Assembly (NCBI RefSeq): GCF_028416635.1
Contig: NZ_CP114013.1
Location: 5,270,001 to 5,334,000 of the forward strand
Source of the DNA: Baekduia alba
Lineage (GTDB): Bacteria > Actinomycetota > Thermoleophilia > Solirubrobacterales > Solirubrobacteraceae
Reading direction: 5' to 3'
Length of the DNA: 64,000 nucleotides
Shown here: positions 35,140-43,416 of the stretch, one piece after another
How the letters are laid out: each line of letters opens with the position of its first letter
Numbering within the stretch: position 1 is the stretch's first letter
Position numbers and translations under genes: made by a program
The notes under the pieces: model-generated
What the model saw: the letters and a program-made list of their open reading frames with translations, nothing else
Databases searched by the model: none
What the model was told of the DNA's origin: nothing

Positions 35140-35190
35140 CCGGCACAGCGTACGCACTGCGTCGCCGGGCAGGCTTTAGCCTTGGGCCTG
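35140..35190. promoter_or_regulatory. Divergent leaderless promoters, methyltransferase / gtrA-like
   Basis: TACGCT (minus, 35152-35147) and TAGCCT (plus, 35177-35182) drive the two genes from a 51-bp gap with 7- and 8-nt spacing to the starts. Confidence 0.45.
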
Positions 35191-35595
35191 ATGTCAAGCT
35201 TCCGCCACCGCGTGGCCGAGTTGATCCGCTTCGGCCTCGTGGGCGGGTTGAGCACGCTCATCTACCTGGGGATCTACGCCGCGCTGATCTGGGCGAGCGT
35301 CGGCCTGGTGCTCGCCGCGCTCGTCGCCTTCGCCGTCAGCGCCGGCATCGGCTACTTCATGCACCACCGCTTCACGTTCCGCACCGACGACCCGACGGCC
35401 GGCGGCATGGTCCGCTGGCTGGCCCTCCAGGGCACCGTCATCGGGATCAACATCGTGCTGCTGTCGGTGCTGGTGCACCGCGCGGGGCTCGACCGGATCG
35501 TCGCCCAGATCGTCCTCCTGCCCCTGATTCCGGCGCTCACGTACCTTGCCTCCCGGCAGCTAGTGTTCCGACCCGGGGCCACCCAGGATCGCTAA
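35191..35595 (+). CDS. GtrA-family membrane protein
   Basis: A 134-aa protein with four membrane helices (LIRFGLVGGLSTLIYLGIYAALIW, LVLAALVAFAVSAGIGYFMHH, ALQGTVIGINIVLLSVLVH, IVLLPLIPALTYLASRQLVF). GtrA proteins are thought to flip polyprenyl-phosphate-linked sugars across the membrane. It sits a few genes from a GtrB/ArnC-type glycosyltransferase (37339), the usual partner that loads the lipid carrier. TAGCCT lies 8 nt before the ATG. Confidence 0.92.
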   Translation: MSSFRHRVAELIRFGLVGGLSTLIYLGIYAALIWASVGLVLAALVAFAVSAGIGYFMHHRFTFRTDDPTAGGMVRWLALQGTVIGINIVLLSVLVHRAGLDRIVAQIVLLPLIPALTYLASRQLVFRPGATQDR

Positions 35596-35607
35596 GGTCC
35601 TTTCCCC

Positions 35608-36411
35608 ATGGACTTGCCAGAGCGCGCGTCGTTCGCGCATGCCATCAGGCGGATCGTCATCGAGCAGTCGTACCGCGCGCACGTGGGCCACATCGGGTCC
35701 GCGCTGTCGATCGCGGACCTCGTGACGGCCGTCGTCGCGGGCCCCATGCGGGGCGAGGGCGCCGATCGCGACCGCTTGGTCCTGTCCAAGGGCCACGCGG
35801 CGCTGGCGCTGTACGGCGCGCTGCACCTGCAGGGCCGCCTCGACGACGAGCAGATCGCCAGCTACTGCGACGACGGCACCCAGCTCGGCGTCCACCCGGA
35901 GCCGGGCCTGGACGGCATCGACTTCGGCACCGGCTCGCTCGGACAGGGCCTCTCGCTCGGCGCCGGCGCGGCACTCGCTGCCAAACGTCAGGGGTCGGAC
36001 CGTCGCATCTACGTGATCGTGAGCGACGCCGAGCTCAACGAGGGCTCGATCTGGGAGGCCGCGATGTTCAGCGCCCACCACCGGCTCGACAACCTCACGC
36101 TCCTGGTCGACCTCAACGGCCAGCAGGCCATGAACTACACGCCCGAGGTCCTCGACCTCGGCGCCGTGGACGAGAAGTTCCGCGTCTTCGGCTGGGACGC
36201 GCAGGTCGCGCCCGGTCACGACCAGGAGCAGCTCGCGGCCGCGCTGGAGCGCGCCGCCGGCGCGACCGGCCAGCCGAGCGTCATCGTGGCGACCACCACC
36301 TTCGGGCACGGCGTCTCGTTCATGGAGTCCGTGATCGACTGGCACTACCTCCCGCTGACCGACGAGCAGTACGAGCAGGCCATGGCCGAGCTCGAGGCGG
36401 TGGCCGCCTGA
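35608..36411 (+). CDS. Transketolase, N-terminal (TPP-binding) subunit
   Basis: A 267-aa half-transketolase. Motifs HVGHIGSALS, LSKGHAALALY, FGTGSLGQGLSLGAGAAL and the TPP/Mg segment VIVSDAELNEGSIWEAAMFSAHHRLDNLTLLVDLNG are those of transketolase domain 1 (SDAE replaces the usual GDGE). The pyrimidine-binding and C-terminal domains are in the next gene, which overlaps by one base (TGATG). Split transketolases appear in sugar-biosynthesis loci. Here the pair could supply a ketose for the glycan or add a two-carbon unit to a keto-sugar; both are inferences. TAAGGT lies 9 nt before the ATG. Confidence 0.93.
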   Translation: MDLPERASFAHAIRRIVIEQSYRAHVGHIGSALSIADLVTAVVAGPMRGEGADRDRLVLSKGHAALALYGALHLQGRLDDEQIASYCDDGTQLGVHPEPGLDGIDFGTGSLGQGLSLGAGAALAAKRQGSDRRIYVIVSDAELNEGSIWEAAMFSAHHRLDNLTLLVDLNGQQAMNYTPEVLDLGAVDEKFRVFGWDAQVAPGHDQEQLAAALERAAGATGQPSVIVATTTFGHGVSFMESVIDWHYLPLTDEQYEQAMAELEAVAA

Positions 36412-37334
36412 TGCGCAACGACTTCATCGCCGAGCTCGTCGAGCTGGCCGCCGAGGACGAGCGCGTCATGCTGCTGACCGGTGACCTCGGCTACATGGTG
36501 CTCGAGGACTTCGAGAAGCGCCACCCGGAGCGGTTCCTCAACTGCGGCGTCGGCGAGCAGAACATGCTCGGCGTCGCGACCGGCCTGGCCGAGGCGGGGT
36601 ACATCCCGTTCGCCTACTCCATCGCGACGTTCGCGACGCTGCGCCCGTACGAGTTCATCCGCAACGGCCCCGCGCTGCACGACCTGCCGGTCCGCATCGT
36701 CGGCGTCGGCGGCGGCTTCGACTACGGCCACAACGGCGTGACGCACTTCGCGCTCGAGGACTACGCGGTCATGCGCACCCAGCCGTCGATCACGACCGTC
36801 GCGGCCGCCGACGCCGCGCAGGCGCGAGCCGCCGTGCGGGCCACGCGGGACCATCCGGGCCCGATCTACTTCCGCGTCAGCAAGCGCGGCGACGCCGTCC
36901 CCGGCCTCGACGGCCGCTTCGCGCTGGGCCGCCTCGAGGTCCTGCGCGAGGGCGGCGACGCCGCGATCCTGGCGATCGGCTCGATCGCGCACGCCGCGGT
37001 CGAGGCCGCCGAGCTCCTGGCGAACCAGGGCCTGCAGGCCAGCGTCGGCATCGTGTCCTCGTTCAACCCGGGGCCGGCCGACGACATCGCCGAGCTGCTG
37101 GACGGCGTCCCCGCGGTCGCGACCGTCGAGGCGCACTACCGCGACGGCGGCCTCGGCTCCTACGTGGCCGAGACGATCGCCGAGCGCGGCCTGGAGTCGC
37201 GGCTGCTGCGCTGCGCCGTGGGCCGGATGCCCGGCGGCGAGGCCGGCAGCCAGAGCTACCTCGAAGCGCAGCACGGCCTGTCGGCCCAGCAGATCGCCGA
37301 GCGCGTGCTGGCCGCCGTCGACGTCGCGAGGTGA
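36411..37334 (+). CDS. Transketolase, C-terminal subunit
   Basis: A 307-aa partner of the preceding protein. The pyrimidine-binding domain has NCGVGEQNMLGVATGLAEAGYIPFAYSIATFATLRPYEFIRN, with the glutamate that activates the TPP aminopyrimidine, and GGGFDYGHNGVTHFALEDYAVMR. The transketolase C-terminal domain begins about residue 185 (LEVLREGGDAAILAIGSIAHAAVEAAELLANQGL). Translationally coupled to the first half, so a 1:1 complex is expected. Confidence 0.93.
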   Translation: MRNDFIAELVELAAEDERVMLLTGDLGYMVLEDFEKRHPERFLNCGVGEQNMLGVATGLAEAGYIPFAYSIATFATLRPYEFIRNGPALHDLPVRIVGVGGGFDYGHNGVTHFALEDYAVMRTQPSITTVAAADAAQARAAVRATRDHPGPIYFRVSKRGDAVPGLDGRFALGRLEVLREGGDAAILAIGSIAHAAVEAAELLANQGLQASVGIVSSFNPGPADDIAELLDGVPAVATVEAHYRDGGLGSYVAETIAERGLESRLLRCAVGRMPGGEAGSQSYLEAQHGLSAQQIAERVLAAVDVAR

Positions 37335-37338
37335 TCGC

Positions 37339-38367
37339 GTGAAGATCACGGCGGTCATCGCCTGCTACCGGGACGCTCCCGCCGTCCCGATCATGCACGA
37401 GCGGTTGGTCAACACCTTCAACTCGATCGGCAGCGACTACGAGATCATCTTCGTCAACGACGGCTCGCCCGACAACGCGCGCGACGTCCTGGCGGAGCTG
37501 GCCGCGCGCGACCCGAAGGTCGTCGTGGTCAACCACGCGCGGGCCTTCGGCTCGCAGAGCGCGTTCACGTCGGGCATGCGGATCGCCACCGGCGACGCCG
37601 TCGTGCTGCTCGACGGCGACCTCCAGGACCCGCCGGAGATCATCCCCGAGTTCGTGGAGAAGTGGCGCGAGGGCTACGACGTCGTCTACGGCATCCGCGT
37701 CCAGCGCGAGGCGCCCAAGCACATGCAGCTCTTCTACAAGAGCTTCTACCGCGTCTTCAAGCGCATGGCCTACGTCGACGTGCCCGTCGACGCCGGCGAC
37801 TTCGGCCTCGTCGACCGCCGCGTCGTCGACGCCATCAACGCGCTCCCGGAGACGCACCGCCTGATGCGCGGCCTGCGCGCCTGGGTCGGCTTCAAGCAGG
37901 TCGGCGTCCCCTACGTCCGCCCCGAGCGGATGTTCGGCACCACCACCAACAACTTCCGCAAGAACCTCGGCTGGGCGCGGCGCGCGATCGTCTCGTTCTC
38001 CTACGCCCCGCTGGACCTCATCACCGGGCTGGCGCTCTCGATCGTGCTGCTCTCGTTCCTGGCGATCTTCGTGCAGCTCGTGCTGCGCGTGGTCGACCCG
38101 AGCGCGGCGCCGCGCGGCATCACGACCATCATCTTGATCGTGCTGTTCCTCGGCGGCATCCAGCTGCTGTGCCTGAGCATCATCGGCTCCTACCTCGCGC
38201 ACGTCTACGAGGAGGTCAAGCGCCGCCCGCCGTTCGTGGTGGAGTCGATCCTCAACGCCCCTCCGGGCACGGTGCTGCCCGCGGCGCGGGCGCTGCCGGT
38301 CAGCGACCCGGTGGCGCCGGAGTCGGCACGACCGGCGCCGACGCACGTGGTCCCGCCCGGTCCCTGA
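37339..38367 (+). CDS. GT2 glycosyltransferase with two C-terminal membrane helices (GtrB/ArnC-like)
   Basis: A 342-aa protein. The GT-A domain has VIACYRD, IIFVNDGSPDNARDVL and the metal site LLDGDLQDPPE. QREAPKHMQLFYKSFYRVFKRMA and DAGDFGLVDRRVVDAIN are typical of polyprenyl-phosphate glycosyltransferases. Helices at about 228-255 and 265-290, then a Pro/Ala-rich tail. It should transfer a sugar to polyprenyl phosphate for a GtrA-type flippase. GTG start 4 nt after the transketolase stop. The last 68 nt overlap the antisense gene at 38300. Confidence 0.92.
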   Translation: MKITAVIACYRDAPAVPIMHERLVNTFNSIGSDYEIIFVNDGSPDNARDVLAELAARDPKVVVVNHARAFGSQSAFTSGMRIATGDAVVLLDGDLQDPPEIIPEFVEKWREGYDVVYGIRVQREAPKHMQLFYKSFYRVFKRMAYVDVPVDAGDFGLVDRRVVDAINALPETHRLMRGLRAWVGFKQVGVPYVRPERMFGTTTNNFRKNLGWARRAIVSFSYAPLDLITGLALSIVLLSFLAIFVQLVLRVVDPSAAPRGITTIILIVLFLGGIQLLCLSIIGSYLAHVYEEVKRRPPFVVESILNAPPGTVLPAARALPVSDPVAPESARPAPTHVVPPGP

Positions 38368-39739
38368 GCGCGAGCACGACGGCGACGAGCAGGGCGGCGA
38401 GCGCCGCCAGCCACGCCAGCGTCATCAGGACGGAGCTGAACGACGTCGTCACGCCGCTGACGGCGTCGGGCAGGACCCAGTGCTTGTACCAGGCCCAGTG
38501 GATGATGCAGTGGTAGTAGCCGCCTGGGTTGTCGACGACCGACACCGACGTCGGGCACGCCGAGTCCGGGTCGAACAGCCCGGCCTGGGCCTGGTTGTCC
38601 CACAGGACGCCGACCTGCGACAGCACGGTCGCGACGGCCAGCGCGGCGAGCGCGACCTTCAGCGCGGTCGCCCACCGGCCGGCCGCGGACGCGACCGCCT
38701 GCAGCTCGGGCGCCAGCGTCGCGGCGCCGAAGAGCAGCAGCGCCGGCGTCAGCAGCAGCATCAGCCGCGGCCCCCACGCGATCCAGCCGAACGGCGCGTA
38801 CCAGTTGGCGTAGCCGTAGGTCATGGCCAGCGCGCAGACCAGCACGACCGCGCCGGCGCCGACGGGCCGCAGGTGCTCGCGCCAGCGCCGGACCCGCGCG
38901 GCCGCCACCGCGACCATCGCCAGCAGCGCCGCGCCGGCCAGCGGCCAGAACGTCACCAGCCCGGCGTTGGGCGCCAGCCACAGCGACAGCACGAAGCGCG
39001 CCTTCAGGCCGGTCGTCGGGGTGCGCTCATAGGACTCGGAGTAGACCGCGTTGGTCAGCTGGCCGAAGCGCAGCTCGTTGAACGCGCCGGTGAGCGCGAG
39101 CGCCAGGACCGCGCCGATGCCCAGGCCGATCCAGTGGCGGCGGTCGATCCCGCGGCCCTCGATCGGCGACCACAGCAGCGCGCCGATCCCCATCAACGCG
39201 AGGAACGGCAGCGCGGTCTCCTTGGAGACCCCGGCGAGCGCGAGCGTCAGCGCGAGGACCGGCGCGGGCGCGCGCCACAGCGCGGCGGCCACGAACGCGA
39301 CGCACGCGAAGGCGCCGAGCGACTCGCCGAACGTCGTCCACGCGTACCACGGCAGCGGCGAGGCGACGAGCACCACGAGCAGCGCGACGCCCAGCGCCGG
39401 CCGGGCCAGGCGCGCGAGCGTCGTGTAGCTCGCGAGCAGCATCCCGACGAACGCCGCGACGTTGAGCAGGCCCAGCGCGCGCTCGATGTCGTTGTCGCCG
39501 AGACCCAACCCGATGAACAACGTCGTCGGCAGGTACTGGAGCAGCGGGTAGGGCGCGACGTGGATCCCGCAGTTGGTCAGCGTCCCGTCGCCGAGGCAGC
39601 TCAGCCCCAGGTGGGTGCCCGCGATCATCGCGATGGTGTCGCCGGAGCGCCCGATCGGCGAGCGCACGGAGAACAGCAGGATCGCCACCGCCACGAGGCC
39701 GATCGCCGTCCAGGTCAGCTTGGCCGGCCGCTCGGTCAC
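38300..39739 (-). CDS. Polytopic membrane protein, GT-C-like
   Basis: A 479-aa protein with about eleven to thirteen hydrophobic helices, no signal peptide needed. The first extracytoplasmic loop contains SPIGRSGDTIAMIAGTH, whose acidic residue resembles the catalytic Asp of GT-C enzymes that use polyprenyl-linked sugars. FGESLGAFACVAF and VSKETALPFLALMGIG follow the usual pattern of such proteins. The GTG start at 39739 is supported by TACGAT (39752-39747, minus) 7 nt upstream. Its 3' end overlaps the convergent GT2 gene by 68 nt. Confidence 0.8.
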   Translation of the reverse strand: MTERPAKLTWTAIGLVAVAILLFSVRSPIGRSGDTIAMIAGTHLGLSCLGDGTLTNCGIHVAPYPLLQYLPTTLFIGLGLGDNDIERALGLLNVAAFVGMLLASYTTLARLARPALGVALLVVLVASPLPWYAWTTFGESLGAFACVAFVAAALWRAPAPVLALTLALAGVSKETALPFLALMGIGALLWSPIEGRGIDRRHWIGLGIGAVLALALTGAFNELRFGQLTNAVYSESYERTPTTGLKARFVLSLWLAPNAGLVTFWPLAGAALLAMVAVAAARVRRWREHLRPVGAGAVVLVCALAMTYGYANWYAPFGWIAWGPRLMLLLTPALLLFGAATLAPELQAVASAAGRWATALKVALAALAVATVLSQVGVLWDNQAQAGLFDPDSACPTSVSVVDNPGGYYHCIIHWAWYKHWVLPDAVSGVTTSFSSVLMTLAWLAALAALLVAVVLALRDRAGPRASAPVVPTPAPPGR

Positions 39740-39781
39740 CGCGCCGATCGTAGTAGACGACGTCCGGCCTGGGGCTCGACG

Positions 39782-39787
39782 TATGAT
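39782..39787 (+). promoter_or_regulatory. -10 element TATGAT
   Basis: The best match to TATAAT in the window. It ends 3 nt before an ATG (39791) and 6 nt before a GTG (39794), both in the frame of a 12-codon ORF that overlaps the epimerase start. Confidence 0.5.
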
Positions 39788-39790
39788 CGG

Positions 39791-39829
39791 ATGGTGAGTC
39801 ATTCGCATCCGTGCCCCCACTCCGCGTGA
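39791..39829 (+). CDS. Possible leader peptide MVSHSHPCPHSA coupled to the epimerase gene
   Basis: Twelve codons (or eleven from the GTG at 39794) ending in a TGA (39827-39829) that overlaps the GTG at 39826 as GTGA, the same coupling used inside the operons here. The peptide has three His, one Cys and three Ser in twelve residues, which could make its translation sensitive to a charged-tRNA pool or to metal. The promoter spacing puts transcription start inside or at its first codons, so it would be read leaderless. Confidence 0.4.
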   Translation: MVSHSHPCPHSA

Positions 39830-40773
39830 GAGCGCTCGTCACCGGCGCCGGCGGCTTCGTCGGCGCCAACCTCGTCGAAGAGCTCGCGGACCAGGGCCAC
39901 GAGGTCGTCGCCTGGGTCCGTCCGGGAAGCGACAACTGGCGCCTGGACCACCTCGCGGGAGAAGTCGACATCGCCGACGTCGACCTGCTCGATCCCGAGG
40001 CGATCCACGGCGGCGTCGACCACGCCAAGCCCGACTGGGTCTTCCACCTCGCCGCGCACGGCGCGTACTCGTGGCAGCGCGATCCCGAGATCATCATGCA
40101 GACCAACCTGGTGGCCGCCGTCCACCTGCTGTCGGCCTGCCAGAACCGCGGCTTCGAAGCCTTCATCAACGCCGGGTCCTCATCGGAGTACGGCAGCAAG
40201 GACCGCGCGCCGCTGGAGGGCGACCTGCCCGAGCCCAACAGCGACTACGCGGTGATGAAGGCCGCGACGACGCTGCACGGCCGCTTCGTGTCCGTGCGCG
40301 ACGACGTCCACGTGGTGACGCTGCGCCTGTACTCGGTCTTCGGCCCGTGGGAGCAGCCCGGCCGGCTGATGCCGACGCTCGTCGCGCGCGGCCTGAAGGG
40401 CGAGCTGCCGCCGCTGGTCTCTCCCGACACGCCGCGCGACTTCATCTCGGTGCGCGACACCAACCGCGCGTTCCTGGCCGCCGCCGCGCACACCGAGCTC
40501 GAGCGCGGCAGCGTGCTGAACATCGGGTCGGGTCGCGAGACCAAGCTGCGCGAGGTCGTCGAGGTCGCGCGTGCCGAGCTGGGCATCGCGGCCGAGCCCG
40601 AGTGGGGCACCGAGCCGCAGCGGTCCTGGGACACCGCCGTGTGGGTCAGCGACCCGTCGCTCGCCCAAGAGCGGCTGGGCTGGGTCGCCGCGGACGACGT
40701 CGCCGTCGGCTTCAAGGCCCTGGCCGACTGGCTGCGCGAGCACCCCGAGGTCCACGACCGATTCGGGATCTAG
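39826..40773 (+). CDS. NAD-dependent epimerase/dehydratase (NDP-sugar)
   Basis: A 315-aa extended SDR. Begins RALVTGAGGFVGANLVEEL (GxxGxxG), has HLAAHGAYSWQRDPEIIMQTN, NAGSSSEYGSKDRAPLEGD and the catalytic Tyr/Lys in SDYAVMKAA, then LRLYSVFGPWEQPGRLMPTL. Probably reduces or epimerises the CDP-4-keto sugar from rfbG (inference). The start at 39826 puts VTGAGG at the proper distance and overlaps the leader ORF stop; a GTG at 39811 would add MPPLR. Confidence 0.9.
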   Translation: MRALVTGAGGFVGANLVEELADQGHEVVAWVRPGSDNWRLDHLAGEVDIADVDLLDPEAIHGGVDHAKPDWVFHLAAHGAYSWQRDPEIIMQTNLVAAVHLLSACQNRGFEAFINAGSSSEYGSKDRAPLEGDLPEPNSDYAVMKAATTLHGRFVSVRDDVHVVTLRLYSVFGPWEQPGRLMPTLVARGLKGELPPLVSPDTPRDFISVRDTNRAFLAAAAHTELERGSVLNIGSGRETKLREVVEVARAELGIAAEPEWGTEPQRSWDTAVWVSDPSLAQERLGWVAADDVAVGFKALADWLREHPEVHDRFGI

Positions 40774-40777
40774 ATCG

Positions 40778-41470
40778 ATGAAGATCACGTTCCTCATCCC
40801 CGCCTACAACGAGGCCGCCACGATCGTCGCGGTGCTCGACGCCGTGGACGCGCTCGGGCTCGACCGCGAGATCCTCGTCGTCGACGACGGCTCGCAGGAC
40901 GGCACGGCCGCGCTCGTCGAGCAGTGGGCGCAGGGCAACGACGGCGTCGTCCTGCTGCGCAAGGAGAACGCCGGCAAGGGCAGCGCCCTGCGCCACGGCA
41001 TCCCGCACGCGACCGGCGACATCGTCGTCATCCAGGACGCCGACCTGGAGTACGACCCGCAGGACGTCCCGTCGCTGATCAAGCCGATCGTGGACGGCGC
41101 GGCCGACGTCGTCTACGGCTCCCGCCTCAGCGGCGGCGGCGCGCAGCGCGCCTACATGTTCTGGCACCTCGTCGGCAACCGCTTCCTGTCGCTGGTCACC
41201 GGCGTGCTGTTCAACACCACGCTGTCGGACATGGAGACGGGCTACAAGGCCTTCCGCCGCGAGGTGCTGCAGGCGCTGCCGCTCACCGAGGACCAGTTCG
41301 GGATCGAGCCGGAGATCACCGGCTGGATCTGCCGCCGCGGGCTGCGGATCTACGAGGTCCCGATCTCCTACTTCGGCCGCACGTACGGCGAGGGCAAGAA
41401 GATCACGTGGCGCGACGGCTTCCGCGCCCTGTGGGTGCTGCTGCGCGTCCGGCTGGCGCCCAGCGCCTAG
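40778..41470 (+). CDS. GT2 glycosyltransferase, soluble DPM1-type
   Basis: A 230-aa GT-A enzyme. KITFLIPAYNEAATI, EILVVDDGSQDGTAALV, and the metal site VIQDADLEYDPQD are canonical. KENAGKGSALRHGI and YGSRLSGGG fit the dolichyl/polyprenyl-phosphate glycosyltransferase group. ETGYKAFRREVLQALPLTEDQFGIEPEIT is the acceptor-side signature. No membrane helix. Starts 4 nt after the epimerase stop, so co-transcribed with it. Confidence 0.93.
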   Translation: MKITFLIPAYNEAATIVAVLDAVDALGLDREILVVDDGSQDGTAALVEQWAQGNDGVVLLRKENAGKGSALRHGIPHATGDIVVIQDADLEYDPQDVPSLIKPIVDGAADVVYGSRLSGGGAQRAYMFWHLVGNRFLSLVTGVLFNTTLSDMETGYKAFRREVLQALPLTEDQFGIEPEITGWICRRGLRIYEVPISYFGRTYGEGKKITWRDGFRALWVLLRVRLAPSA

Positions 41471-41495
41471 CGTCGCAGGCGCCGCGCCGGGTCCC

Positions 41496-43325
41496 CTAGG
41501 TCGACGCCTGCGCGGTCACGAAGCCCGTCCCGGCCGTCGCGGTCGACGGCACCGCGACGTCGGCGAACGTCCAGCGGCCGCTGCGGCGCGTGATGCGCGG
41601 CGCCGCCGCACCGGCGACGGGCGCGCCGACCCGCGTCGCCCACTGCGCCCCGAGGCCCGCGAGCGGCGCCTCGCCGCCGTCCTCGATGACCAGCCGCGCG
41701 GTCCGCGCGGCCTTGACGTAGAACAGGTTCGCGTGCCGCTTCGGCCGCCCCGGCGCGAACGGGGTGAGCAGCACCCAGCGCCGCCCGTCCACGACGCCCG
41801 TCGAGAACCAGGCGTTGCGGTGGCCGAGGACCTTGCACTGCTGCTGCTCGTCGGCGCCGGGCAGCGGGCAGAAGCGATCGGTCGCATCGTCGGGGTAGAG
41901 CTCGTAGGACGCCTGGATCGTCTTGGGCGACGCCGTCTCGAACCACTGCTTCATGGTCATGCCGTACGACGGCAGCCAGAAGCCCTCGGGCGGCGCGATC
42001 TGACGCTGGTCGAAGAACAGGACGTCATGGGTCGAGGCGCCGGCCAGCAGCCCGTGGCGCACGGCGTCGTCGAGGTCGTCGCGCTGAGCCGCGACCTTCT
42101 CGAGCGACGAGACGATGCGCGTCCCACCCTCGGCGTTGCGCGCGGCGCTCACGCCGACCAGGACGGCGCACACGGTGGCCAGCGCGGCAACCGGGAGCCT
42201 GCGCGCCGCGGCGGCGTAGGCCAGCGTGGCGAGGACGGCCACGCCGACGACGCCGCCGAAGACCGGCAGGTAGCCCGCGCCCCAGCGCAGGTCGTTCTGG
42301 TAGCGCACGGCCAGCGAGACGAGGGCCGCGGGCAGCGTGATGAGCGCGACGGCGACGATCGCCACGGCGACGACCTGCCGGCGCTCCGGCCGCCAGCCGC
42401 GGGCCTGCGTGGCGGCCGCCCAGAGCAGCGGCAGGGACAGCAGGCCGATCAGGGCGCCGCGCAGCATCGGCGTTCGGGCGTGCGAGGACGGCAGGATGCG
42501 CGGCCCGTCGTGGCTCCAGAACGAGCTGCCGGGCAGCGTGGCGGAGAGCTGCTTGAGGAACGCCGGCACGACCTTGTCCGGCGCGAGGTTGGCGCTGTAG
42601 GAGCCGCTGGAGCTGTACTTGAGGCGCAGGTACGCCGTGACGCCGACGAAGACCACCGAGATCGCGACGGGCGCCATGGCCTTGCGCCAGGGCTGGCGCT
42701 CGGCGATGACCACCGCGACGTGGAGCACCACGAGCAGGTAGGCCGCCTCGTAGAACAGGTCGGCCGCGACGACCAGCGCCAGCGCGAGCGCGAGGCGCCA
42801 CCAGCCGCCCTGGCGCAGCCACCCGACGAACAGCAGAAGCGACCCGCAGAACAGGACGACGACGCACTGGATCAGCGCCGAGTAGGCGTAGAGGACGTCG
42901 TGGTACAGGTGGATCTGGTACAGCGCGGACGTCAATGCGGCCGCCAGCAGCGCGATCTCCGTGGGCACGCGCAGCGCCATGAGCACGCGCGCCACGGCGA
43001 GCGCCGCCACGATCGTCATCACGACCAGGAACGCCTTGTAGGCGAGGCGGTCGTGGACGGTGTCCATCAGCCCGTAGTTCTCCAGCAGGCCGAGCGGGGT
43101 GAAGCGGCCCATGTAGTGCCACTGGGCGCCGATCGAGCTGTGGATGTAGCCCGAGAAGGTCTGATTGGTGTCACGGAGGTACCCGCTCAGGTTCGCGTTC
43201 GCCGCGTCGTCGAACCAGAACGGCGTCCGCAGCACGAGCTGCAACGACACGGCCTGCGCGGCAATCGCGCAGACCAACAGACCAATGCGGGCGTTCCTCG
43301 TGCTACCGCCGGGGAGACGTCTCAT
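41496..43325 (-). CDS. Large polytopic membrane protein with extracytoplasmic tail
   Basis: A 609-aa protein with about ten to twelve helices in the first 400 residues and a soluble C-terminal part of some 200 residues. The first outer loop has FWFDDAANANLSGYLRD, with the acidic pair typical of GT-C/ArnT-like sugar transferases. The tail (RIVSSLEKVAAQRDDLDDAVRHGLLAGASTHDVLFFDQRQIAPPEGFWLPSYGMTMKQWFETASP and following) is not recognised and ends in beta-rich segments. Donor likely a polyprenyl-phosphate sugar (inference). TAGGGT (43340-43335, minus) lies 9 nt before the ATG. Confidence 0.78.
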   Translation of the reverse strand: MRRLPGGSTRNARIGLLVCAIAAQAVSLQLVLRTPFWFDDAANANLSGYLRDTNQTFSGYIHSSIGAQWHYMGRFTPLGLLENYGLMDTVHDRLAYKAFLVVMTIVAALAVARVLMALRVPTEIALLAAALTSALYQIHLYHDVLYAYSALIQCVVVLFCGSLLLFVGWLRQGGWWRLALALALVVAADLFYEAAYLLVVLHVAVVIAERQPWRKAMAPVAISVVFVGVTAYLRLKYSSSGSYSANLAPDKVVPAFLKQLSATLPGSSFWSHDGPRILPSSHARTPMLRGALIGLLSLPLLWAAATQARGWRPERRQVVAVAIVAVALITLPAALVSLAVRYQNDLRWGAGYLPVFGGVVGVAVLATLAYAAAARRLPVAALATVCAVLVGVSAARNAEGGTRIVSSLEKVAAQRDDLDDAVRHGLLAGASTHDVLFFDQRQIAPPEGFWLPSYGMTMKQWFETASPKTIQASYELYPDDATDRFCPLPGADEQQQCKVLGHRNAWFSTGVVDGRRWVLLTPFAPGRPKRHANLFYVKAARTARLVIEDGGEAPLAGLGAQWATRVGAPVAGAAAPRITRRSGRWTFADVAVPSTATAGTGFVTAQAST

Positions 43326-43416
43326 CGGCGCGCCACCCTAGCGGTGTACGGACGCTGAGCGCCTCGTCGTGGTCCGACGACGCGTGTCGCCCCGACCGCC
43401 CTGTAGCCTGAACCCA
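43326..43416. promoter_or_regulatory. Divergent promoters between two large membrane-protein genes
   Basis: TAGGGT (minus, 43340-43335) and TAGCCT (plus, 43404-43409) with 9- and 7-nt spacing to the respective starts. Confidence 0.45.

Noticed and set aside
35608-37334. 1-deoxyxylulose-5-phosphate synthase or pyruvate dehydrogenase E1
   Set aside because: The LSKGHAALALY and NCGVGEQNMLG motifs and the split point match transketolase halves; lengths and motifs do not match DXS or E1.
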